Below are positions 1 through 5,415 of a stretch of DNA of 12,128 nt, piece after piece. The stretch is taken from the NCBI GenBank assembly GCA_038213005.1, contig JBBQTU010000133.1, positions 1-12,128 of the forward strand, read 5' to 3'. This DNA is from JBBQTU01 sp038213005. GTDB lineage: Bacteria; Planctomycetota; Phycisphaerae; Tepidisphaerales; Tepidisphaeraceae. The position numbers and the translations under genes are program-made. The notes under the pieces were generated by a model. It searched no databases. It was not told where the DNA came from and saw only the letters and a list, made by a program, of their open reading frames with translations. Each line of letters starts with the position of its first letter. Within the stretch, counting starts at the first letter, position 1.

Positions 1-71
1 CGCCCGCACAGGAGCAGTTGAAACGGGCGCTGCCGCATACGTAGTGCGCGGCGTCCTCGCCCGCACAGGAG
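1..71. repeat. Two copies of a 14-bp direct repeat at the window edge
   Basis: CGCCCGCACAGGAG occurs at 1-14 and again at 58-71, a period of 57 bases. The first copy is also half of a short inverted repeat: CGCCCG at 1-6 pairs with CGGGCG at 24-29. Sequence after the second copy does not continue the first unit, so this is either the end of a tandem array lying left of the window or a chance pair. The rest of 72-126 shows no gene. It is the 3' flank of the synthase gene on the minus strand, and I see no T-tract terminator there. Confidence 0.5.
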
Positions 72-126
72 TATCCCACGGCTCCCCTCGGAGGTCACGC
101 CCTATCCATCGGCTGCCCCCGCATCG

Positions 127-1194
127 CTACCGCGCCGCCGCCGCCGTCTCGAAGACGCCCGACCACTGCCTGGCTGCCCGTGTCTTCCAAGCCCCCGTGT
201 GCCAGGCGTATCCGGCAATCAGCGGCACCGCCAGCGTCGCCTCGCTGTAGACCATCTGTTCATAGACCGTATCCACCTTGCCCCAGCTACTGGCTTCCTT
301 GAGCGTGCTGCTGGACAGGGCCCCGTCGCGCACGTCTGCGACCGTGACCTGGACGGCGTACTTGTGCATCGGCACCGGCTCGCCCAGCATGTCGGCCGCC
401 ACGACCGTGTCCTGCACGAAGTTCTTCGGCACGCCTCCGCCGATCATGAACAAACCCGTCTCCTTGCTGCGGATCTTGAGCTGGGTCAATTCGTAAAAAT
501 CCTTCACGCTGTCGATGCTCAGGTGCGGGCGATCCTGCCGGGCATGTTGATGAGCCACCAGGCCAAACCCCGCCGAGCAGTCGGAGAATGCCGGACAGAA
601 GATCGGCACGTCCTTGCGATAGGCTTCCAGCACCATGCTCTGGGCTTGGGGATGCTCATTTGAGAGGTACCGCCCCATCTCGCGGATGAATTCTCGCGAG
701 GAATGTGGCCGCGGCTCCAGTTCATCCGCGATGTGCTGCGTGGTCTGGTCGCAGACGCGCAAATCATCTTCGCTGATCAGCGTGTCGTAGATGCGATCGA
801 TCTGCAGGTCCCGGAGCTGGTCATCGTGCAGTCCGGCCTTGAGGAAATCCGGGGCCATATAGTGCCGGAATCCCAAAGCTTCGAAAAAGTCCTGGTCGAC
901 GATGTTGGCGCCGTTGCTGACGATGCAGTCGACCATGTTGCTGCGGATCAGCTCAACGAAGACCTGCTTCAGCCCCGCGTTGACCAGCGACCCGGCCAGA
1001 CACAGGATGATCCCGCAGTCACCGTCGCGCAGCATGCGCTCGTAGATGTCCGAAGCGCGAGCCAGATCACGCGCGCTGTAGGACATCGACCGCATCTGCT
1101 CGATCAGCGGTGCGACATTGTGTCGCTTGATGTCCAGATGCTCCACCGGATGTGTCAGAAGTTGTGCTCGGTTGAGTTCAGCGTTCATCAGCAT
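127..1194 (-). CDS. Deoxyhypusine synthase family protein (DHS-like, possibly homospermidine synthase)
   Basis: The 355-residue product belongs to the deoxyhypusine synthase fold, cytosolic NAD-dependent enzymes that transfer the aminobutyl group of spermidine. Eukaryotes and archaea use it to modify eIF5A. Bacteria lack eIF5A, and bacterial homologues are thought to make polyamines such as homospermidine. Visible landmarks are SNGANIVDQDFFEALGFRHY (93-112), CPAFSDCSAGFG (200-211), GGGVPKN (252-258) and EASSWGKVD (300-308). By comparison with the human sequence GGGVVKHH, K257 is the likely catalytic lysine that forms the enzyme-substrate imine. Length matches the family. The start at 1194 is supported by AGGAG (1201-1205 on the plus strand) six bases upstream; a second ATG two codons later would sit 12 bases away. 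The gene appears to be transcribed alone, with no other polyamine gene in the window. Family assignment is firm; substrate is inferred. Confidence 0.88.
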   Translation of the reverse strand: MLMNAELNRAQLLTHPVEHLDIKRHNVAPLIEQMRSMSYSARDLARASDIYERMLRDGDCGIILCLAGSLVNAGLKQVFVELIRSNMVDCIVSNGANIVDQDFFEALGFRHYMAPDFLKAGLHDDQLRDLQIDRIYDTLISEDDLRVCDQTTQHIADELEPRPHSSREFIREMGRYLSNEHPQAQSMVLEAYRKDVPIFCPAFSDCSAGFGLVAHQHARQDRPHLSIDSVKDFYELTQLKIRSKETGLFMIGGGVPKNFVQDTVVAADMLGEPVPMHKYAVQVTVADVRDGALSSSTLKEASSWGKVDTVYEQMVYSEATLAVPLIAGYAWHTGAWKTRAARQWSGVFETAAAAR

Positions 1195-1253
1195 AGGGGT
1201 CTCCTAAAGGTGACAATGATTATAAGCGCACACCCAGCGCCGTGTGTATGCGC
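1195..1253 (-). promoter_or_regulatory. Promoter and ribosome binding site of the DHS-like gene
   Basis: On the minus strand a perfect TATAAT (1224-1219) lies 24 bases before the ATG, with AGGAG (1205-1201) between them. No good -35 hexamer is present at 16-18 bases; the best offered is ACACAC-like. The spacer carries an imperfect inverted repeat, GCGCACAC (1226-1233) against GTGTG-TAT-GCGC (1242-1253), which could be an operator for an activator or repressor. TGACAATGAT (1211-1220) overlaps the -10 and recurs beside the toxin-antitoxin promoter at 1465-1474. Confidence 0.55.
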
Positions 1254-1307
1254 CATCGTGACAATCTTTGCCGGCCGGCGGAGCGAAGCGAACTCAACGT
1301 TGGGAAG

Positions 1308-1335
1308 CAAGTGCCGCCGGTGCCCCCACCGGCGG
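1308..1335 (+). repeat. Hairpin repeat family 2, copy 1
   Basis: CAAGTG is followed by a perfect 9-bp stem CCGCCGGTG (1314-1322), a CCCC loop (1323-1326) and CACCGGCGG (1327-1335). A second copy in opposite orientation lies at 8713-8740; the two match at 26 of 28 positions counting both arms and loop apart from one compensated base pair and one loop base. The surrounding spacer, about 1254-1450, has no credible gene on either strand. Confidence 0.7.
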
Positions 1336-1450
1336 GCCTCAGCCAACGACCAAGAGCGCCAGCGACGAAACGCTCCATCGGCTGCCAACATCGTCGCCCG
1401 GATCTCTGGGCACGCCCGTTAGCCGCCGGCAATGGAAGCGAAATCATTGT

Positions 1451-1489
1451 TTGTCCGGCCAGTATGACAATGATATCATCTGGGGAAGG
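1451..1489 (+). promoter_or_regulatory. Promoter and candidate operator of the toxin-antitoxin module
   Basis: TTGTCC (1451-1456) and TATCAT (1474-1479) are separated by 17 bases, a good sigma70-type promoter. The -10 sits inside a perfect 10-bp palindrome ATGATATCAT (1470-1479), the right place for autorepression by the antitoxin or toxin-antitoxin complex, which is the norm for type II modules. GGGGAAGG (1482-1489) is the ribosome binding site. The predicted transcript start near 1486 would fall inside it, so either the leader is very short or transcription begins slightly upstream. Confidence 0.6.
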
Positions 1490-1492
1490 TGA

Positions 1493-1708
1493 ATGATGAG
1501 ATCGGCACAGACCCGTATTGAGAAACGATTGGCCACGCTGGAAATGACCGTAGCGGAGTTGCGCGGCTCTGGCGCCAAACCTTGGTGGGAAAGCATCGCT
1601 GGTTCGTTCGCCGGTGATCCAGCTTTCGCCCAGGCAATGAAGCTCGGCGCGGATTACCGCAAGTCCACCCGTCCTCGCTGCGGCGGCAAACAGCATGTAC
1701 ATCCTTGA
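1493..1708 (+). CDS. Antitoxin of a PIN-toxin module
   Basis: A 71-residue protein directly upstream of a PIN-domain toxin, so by position the antitoxin. Residues 5-26 look like a short amphipathic helix or coiled coil that could dimerise. WWESIAGSFAGDPAFAQAM (31-49) and LGADYRKSTRP (51-61) resemble the toxin-binding tail of a small antitoxin group that ends in a similar WWE..G.F..DP.F..A..LG..YR pattern. This similarity is recalled from memory, not searched. No clear ribbon-helix-helix or AbrB domain is visible. There are two adjacent ATGs (1493, 1496); GGGGAAGG ends 3 and 6 bases before them, which favours the second. The last 14 bases overlap the toxin gene, so the two are probably translationally coupled. 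Expected action is to block the toxin active site and repress the promoter. Confidence 0.75.
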   Translation: MMRSAQTRIEKRLATLEMTVAELRGSGAKPWWESIAGSFAGDPAFAQAMKLGADYRKSTRPRCGGKQHVHP

Positions 1709-2120
1709 TAAGGATCATTTGACCTTTCTTGAGCGAGCAACCTCCACGGAGGCGATACCTTTGGTTCGTAGATTGGCCGAGATTGCACCCTCGGATGTCG
1801 CGACAACGATCATCACGTACGAGGAGCAAACCCGAGGCTGGATGGCGTACCTCGCGAAGTGCCGAACACTCGGGGCGCAGGTAGAGGCCTATCGCCGGTT
1901 GGAGAAGCATCTGGCGACCTTTCGCCACATTCTGGTACTGGGATTCGCTGAGCCGGCCGCGGTTGAGTATCAACGACTGGCCCGTCTCAAACATAAGTGC
2001 GGCACCATGGACCTGAGAATCGCGGCCATTGCTCTGTCGCTGAATGCCACGTTGTTGACGCGAAACCAAGCCGACTTCTCGCCGATATCCGGACTTCGGA
2101 CAGCGGATTGGACTGAGTAG
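1695..2120 (+). CDS. vapC: VapC-like PIN domain toxin (ribonuclease)
   Basis: A 141-residue single-domain PIN protein. PIN toxins of the VapC type are metal-dependent endoribonucleases that cut tRNA, rRNA or mRNA when the antitoxin is lost. Visible features are the N-terminal strand YILDKDHLTFL with the first acidic residue D5, TYEEQTRG (41-48) carrying the second acid (E43 or E44), MDLRIAAIALSLNATLLTRN (105-124) with D106, and the tail ADFSPISGLRTADW (126-139), which is typical of the family (a fourth acid is possible at D127). All core acids appear intact, so the toxin may be active. The ATG lies inside the end of the antitoxin gene, with a 14-base overlap. The identity of the RNA target cannot be read from sequence. 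Confidence 0.88.
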   Translation: MYILDKDHLTFLERATSTEAIPLVRRLAEIAPSDVATTIITYEEQTRGWMAYLAKCRTLGAQVEAYRRLEKHLATFRHILVLGFAEPAAVEYQRLARLKHKCGTMDLRIAAIALSLNATLLTRNQADFSPISGLRTADWTE

Positions 2121-2396
2121 CGAACTGTTGCCGGCGACATCGAGCCACCGTTGCACCATAGAAACGTATGGATTTGCACGAGGTTGGGAAAGGGGCAAAG
2201 GCGGCTGTGTGGCAACATTGCGGGATTGTCGAGCCACACTCACAACGCCCCAGCCAATGTCCCGCGGGTCAGTCGCGTCGGCACGTTTGCCTCTTTGGGG
2301 CCCGGCGATCCTGCACGCCACCTGTGCTGCTGAGAATCCCTTGGCGTGCACGCAGAGCCGCTTACCATTATTGCCCGACCTCGCGAAGTCAGGCCA
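2121..2396. other. Spacer between convergent toxin and glycosyltransferase genes
   Basis: These 276 bases separate the ends of two convergent genes. I see no credible gene. An inverted repeat, GTGTGGC (2207-2213) with GCCACAC (2233-2239), could form a hairpin with a 19-base loop, but it has no T tract and so is a poor intrinsic terminator. An open frame on the minus strand here runs antisense through the toxin gene and looks like a shadow. Confidence 0.4.
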
Positions 2397-3767
2397 TCAG
2401 CCATTGCCCGCGGCCGCCGGTTCGATTCCGGGTCCAGCACTGCGCGCCAGTCGGCGCATCTCCAGCAAAGCCAGAACCAGGCACGCCAGGACCAGCCACG
2501 CGGCGTGCGGATGGATCGCCACGAGCGCCGACCAAGGCGGTATCAGCCGCCCGCGACCCTGCAGCCGCATTAGGACCAGCGTCAAGGGTCCGATCGCGCT
2601 CAGGGCCGCCCAAGCAAATAACAACCGGTAGTTGAGCACGGCAGGGGCGGCCATGCAGATGGCAGCCCAGATCAGGTAGCGAGAGGTCATCCGCGGCATG
2701 AACACATACATCGCCAGCCAGAAAATTGCAGTCCCCAGGACGAACGCTCGCTTCCAGTCAGGCCCCCGAGTGGTCCACCATGCGGCAAGAAAGACGACGC
2801 TCACCGCCGGCGCGATCAGGATGGCCTCGACGGGAACGAATCCCATGATCAGTTGATGGGGCTGCCACCCAAGGTAGTAGCTCGCCAGTTGCGGCAGGTT
2901 TTCACAGAACCGCCGCGCGAGCGAATCAAACTTCTCGGCACCGTAGAGGATGCCGACGCGCAGCGGCGCCAGACTTGCGTGCATGAGCCAGGGAGCCAGG
3001 CCCACCAGCATCCCCAGGCCCAGCCCCAGCGTCCACCTCGCTGCATCGCCCCACTGTTTGCGTAGCAGGGGCACGAGCACAAAGAACGGCACGACTGCCA
3101 GCGACTGCCCCTTTATCAGGATGCCCAGCGCGACCAGCGCGCCAGCCAGCCCCCACCGTCCCTTCAGCACGGCAAGGGTCGCCCCCAGGCAGATGGCGGC
3201 GGACCATGAATCCCATTGCGGCACTCCGTAACCCACCACAATCACCATGGGATTCAGCCAGATCATGGTGGCGCACGCCAGGGCCTTGCCTCGGCTGCCG
3301 CCAAGCTCGATCACGATCCATGCCGCAATCCCCGAAGCGATCAGTTCGGCCACTGCGTTGAGCGTCAGAAGCGGTGCGATAAAACCCAGGTCGTCTTGCC
3401 ATTGGGTGGTGCCGGGGTATCGAGCCATGCTGATGCGATACCACCCCTCCATCGCCCAAAGCCGCAGTGGCATGTAGTCGATCCGCCCATGACGGGGCGG
3501 TCTTCCATTGTTCAGGTCATCGGCCGTCTCGTCGATCACCGCGACAACGCCACGCTCCGACGAGATGCGCCCCCACGCCCAACGGTTCGCCATATCCCAC
3601 GAACGCATCACGGGGAACGCCTCCCACATGACGCATCGTGCCCCGACGCCGGCAAGGAGCAGTATCGCGACCAGCCAGAGCCATCTCCCGGCGACGGGCG
3701 CACGGCCGCCGACGGAGATACTGTTGATGGGCAGCGTTTTGATGGGCAGCGACGACTTTTCGAGCAT
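2397..3767 (-). CDS. GT-C fold membrane glycosyltransferase (mannosyltransferase-like)
   Basis: A 456-residue polytopic inner-membrane protein with about ten to twelve hydrophobic segments, the first near 29-47 and the last near 422-436. It looks like a GT-C glycosyltransferase of the Gpi18/GT87-like kind, which use polyprenyl-phosphate sugars on the outer face of the membrane. Supporting marks are an acidic residue in the first long loop (SWDMANR, D58), DYMPLRLW (97-104), GYGVPQWDSW (179-188, like the GQ.D motif), LIKGQSLAVVPF (217-228, like K.QAL..P) and MPRMTSRYLIW (357-367, at the usual HERY position). An in-frame TGA two codons before the ATG fixes 3767 as the earliest start. There is no Shine-Dalgarno sequence, but a promoter ends nine bases upstream, which suggests a leaderless message. 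Acceptor and sugar are unknown. A 13-bp direct repeat (3724-3736, 3739-3751) encodes the LPIK/LPIN repetition in the N-terminus. Confidence 0.75.
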   Translation of the reverse strand: MLEKSSLPIKTLPINSISVGGRAPVAGRWLWLVAILLLAGVGARCVMWEAFPVMRSWDMANRWAWGRISSERGVVAVIDETADDLNNGRPPRHGRIDYMPLRLWAMEGWYRISMARYPGTTQWQDDLGFIAPLLTLNAVAELIASGIAAWIVIELGGSRGKALACATMIWLNPMVIVVGYGVPQWDSWSAAICLGATLAVLKGRWGLAGALVALGILIKGQSLAVVPFFVLVPLLRKQWGDAARWTLGLGLGMLVGLAPWLMHASLAPLRVGILYGAEKFDSLARRFCENLPQLASYYLGWQPHQLIMGFVPVEAILIAPAVSVVFLAAWWTTRGPDWKRAFVLGTAIFWLAMYVFMPRMTSRYLIWAAICMAAPAVLNYRLLFAWAALSAIGPLTLVLMRLQGRGRLIPPWSALVAIHPHAAWLVLACLVLALLEMRRLARSAGPGIEPAAAGNG

Positions 3768-3833
3768 GGATCACGCAGAATACGGGACACCGGCAACGCC
3801 AACAAGTGACGGTCTGGCAAGTCGGTCTGGCAA
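3768..3833 (-). promoter_or_regulatory. Leaderless-type promoter of the glycosyltransferase
   Basis: On the minus strand TTGTTG (3805-3800), a 17-base spacer and TATTCT (3782-3777) are followed after nine bases by the ATG. Transcription would begin two or three bases before the start codon, which matches the absence of a ribosome binding site. Just upstream of the -35, an 11-bp direct repeat CGGTCTGGCAA at 3810-3820 and 3823-3833 (13-base period, read on the plus strand) is a possible binding site for a regulator. Confidence 0.55.
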
Positions 3834-3975
3834 ATCCCCGAATCAGTGCGAGGACACCGCGCCGCGACATTCTGCAGCATCTCCCCGCCACACGACGTGC
3901 TTTCCCGGCCCTCGCCGGCCCCGGCCCACACACTGCTTTGATGCTGCGCTGCTCCGGCCAGCCCGTGACGACCGC

Positions 3976-4089
3976 TCAACTCTCGCCGAACAACTCATCC
4001 ACCACATCGCGAAGGGTCAGGATTCCCTGTGCCGTGCTGTATTCGTCCACTACGGGCCGCAGCGCCAGGGCCGTTGGCAACGGGGACGC
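3976..4089 (-). pseudogene. CBS-domain fragment (CorC/HlyC-type C-terminal scrap)
   Basis: Read on the minus strand from 4089 to the TGA at 3978-3976, this frame encodes 37 residues. They include LRPVVDEYSTAQGI and LTLRDVVDELFGES, closely matching the end of the second CBS domain in CorC/HlyC (CNNM-type) ion transport proteins, where VDEYGGTAG(I/L)VTLEDLLEE is the usual form. The frame is closed by a TAG at 4092-4090, there is no start codon or ribosome binding site, and none of the DUF21 membrane domain or the C-terminal CorC domain is present nearby. I read it as the relic of a deleted transporter gene. Confidence rests on pattern recognition of a short stretch. Confidence 0.6.
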
Positions 4090-4092
4090 CTA

Positions 4093-4490
4093 AGCGGACG
4101 CAGCTAGTGTTATTGGCGGGGTTCGGTCCCGAACTGCTTGTCACGCGAACTGGGAATGAACCGGGGCGCAGTCAGCACTTCGCTTCACACATCGGCGTTT
4201 CCGGTTTCGGACGGCCTGCCTGCTGGACGGTGTGTGCATCGCCCCCCCCAATCAGCACTTAACTCCTGATCTCACAACGCTCCACGCCTGACCCCTCCCC
4301 CTCTCGTGCAAACCTGCGTATCTGCCCCATCTCGCGCCCTGAGATGCCCCGCACCGCTCAAGATGCCGTTCCGTTCTGCGTTTTACGTTCTCGCTCCTCA
4401 CCGGCGAAGCCTGCGCATCCAGCCCGCGCGGTCACCCGCGCCGCCGACACCCTGTCCCAGATTCCCGGGCGACTGGCCGCGCTTGCGCGG
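4093..4490. other. Gene-free spacer upstream of the SprT-like gene
   Basis: About 400 bases without a convincing gene. The frame of the downstream gene stays open back to an ATG at 4306, but the residues it would add are rich in Pro, Arg and Ala with no domain character, and the promoter of the gene lies inside them. CAGCACTT recurs at 4173-4180 and 4253-4260. A C-rich run is present near 4240-4250. No further CorC-like sequence could be found here to extend the CBS relic. Confidence 0.5.
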
Positions 4491-4491
4491 G

Positions 4492-4497
4492 TATACT
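4492..4497 (+). promoter_or_regulatory. -10 element of a leaderless-type promoter for the SprT-like gene
   Basis: TATACT lies nine bases before the GTG start at 4507, the same spacing as at the glycosyltransferase gene. No Shine-Dalgarno sequence precedes the GTG. A clear -35 is lacking; the region 4469-4489 is GC-rich and holds a small inverted repeat (CCGCGC, then GCGCGG). Confidence 0.5.
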
Positions 4498-4506
4498 TTT
4501 CCAACT

Positions 4507-5277
4507 GTGAACCTGATCGCCACTCACTACACGCCGGAGGAGATTGAGGCCAGGCACGACACTGTCCGGCGGCGGATGCTGCGCGACTCGATTCGGGTCC
4601 GCGAAGGCAACTTCCACTCGGTCTGCGACAAGGACATCCAGATTCTCTTTCGCATCTATGACGAGGTGTTCTTCCATGGCGAACTTGGCGCTGAGGTGCT
4701 CCGCAGAACGGGCGCGCCGCTGACGCTGCATGCGTCGGGGGCGATGACGCGGCTGGGAGGTAAGACCACGCAGTTCCGCCAGCGGACGGCGACGGGGATC
4801 AAGACGAAGTATGAGATCGCAATCTCGGGGCGGCTACTGCTTTCATCCTTTGCCGGCGAGGGCCGGGCGGTCATGGTCAGCGGGCTGAGCTGCGGGGATC
4901 GGCTGGCGGCGCTGCAGCGGATCATGGAGCACGAGCTGGTTCACCTGGCGGAGTGGCTGACGTTCGGGACATCAAGCTGCGCCAAGACGCGTTTCATGAC
5001 TCTGGCACAGCGGATCTTCGGGCACCGCCAGCGATATCACCAACTGGTTACGCCTCACGAACATGCCGCGACGAAGTTTTCGCTGAAGGTCGGCGACCCG
5101 GTGGCGTTCAGCTTTCAGGGGCAGGCAATGCGAGGGTTCATCAACCGCATCGGCGTTCGTGCGACCATCCTGGTCGAGCAGGCACAGGGGACGCGATACT
5201 CCGACGGGAGACACTACACGAAGTACTACGTGCCGGTGAGCCAGTTGAAGAAGCCGCTGGGCGAGACTGGCGAATGA
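4507..5277 (+). CDS. SprT-like zinc metallopeptidase-fold protein
   Basis: A 256-residue protein from the GTG start. The central zincin-type motif is HELVH (142-146), preceded by LQRIMEHE, with E143 as the catalytic base and H142/H146 as zinc ligands. Downstream comes SSCAKTRFMTLAQRIFGH (156-173). In classical SprT/Spartan proteins this place carries HGP.F with the third His ligand; here it is C158-A-K, so either C158 or H173 may complete the site. Residues 191-245 (KVGDPVAFSFQG to KYYVPVSQL) look like a small beta-barrel that could bind nucleic acid or protein. SprT-domain proteins include DNA-protein crosslink proteases, but bacterial relatives of this subgroup have no firm function that I know. 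The GTG is preferred to an ATG at 4306 because the promoter -10 sits at 4492-4497 and the extra N-terminus looks non-coding. It is transcribed alone and ends at a terminator. Confidence 0.8.
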   Translation: MNLIATHYTPEEIEARHDTVRRRMLRDSIRVREGNFHSVCDKDIQILFRIYDEVFFHGELGAEVLRRTGAPLTLHASGAMTRLGGKTTQFRQRTATGIKTKYEIAISGRLLLSSFAGEGRAVMVSGLSCGDRLAALQRIMEHELVHLAEWLTFGTSSCAKTRFMTLAQRIFGHRQRYHQLVTPHEHAATKFSLKVGDPVAFSFQGQAMRGFINRIGVRATILVEQAQGTRYSDGRHYTKYYVPVSQLKKPLGETGE

Positions 5278-5377
5278 TCCCAGGCTGCCGTCGCCACCTC
5301 CTGCGCGCGCTGGCTGACGCAGAACTGCAGAAACCAGAATGACGAATCAAATCCGAATGCAGGGGGCTCGAACTGAG

Positions 5378-5402
5378 ACTCTGGGGTGCCTGAGTTTTTT
5401 TT
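5378..5402 (+). terminator. Intrinsic terminator after the SprT-like gene
   Basis: ACTC (5378-5381) pairs with GAGT (5392-5395), followed inward by one T-T mismatch and two G-C pairs around a GGTG loop. Eight consecutive T residues (5395-5402) follow at once on the plus strand. The stem is short, but the T tract and location between two convergent genes support it. The spacer before it (5278-5370) contains GAAT-rich short repeats near 5336-5360 and no gene. Confidence 0.6.
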
Positions 5403-5415
5403 CTTCAATCGTCGA

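Noticed and set aside
1..71. CRISPR array at the left end
   Set aside because: Only two 14-bp copies, shorter than normal CRISPR repeats, and no Cas genes in the window.
703..1422. Plus-strand open frame opposite the DHS-like gene
   Set aside because: Antisense to a gene with clear family motifs; Val, Asp and Gln-rich shadow, and it runs through the promoter region.
1476..2351. Long minus-strand open frame opposite the toxin-antitoxin genes
   Set aside because: It lies antisense to two well-supported genes, has no domain character, no ribosome binding site and unusual composition (Arg, Ser and Gly rich).
3508..4107. Plus-strand open frame across the glycosyltransferase start and the spacer
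   Set aside because: Its first half is antisense to the glycosyltransferase and its second half is antisense to the CBS relic; Arg/Pro/Ser-rich with no domain.
4306..4506. Upstream ATG extension of the SprT-like gene
   Set aside because: The added 67 residues are Pro/Arg-rich without similarity, and the -10 element at 4492 lies within them; GTG at 4507 fits better.
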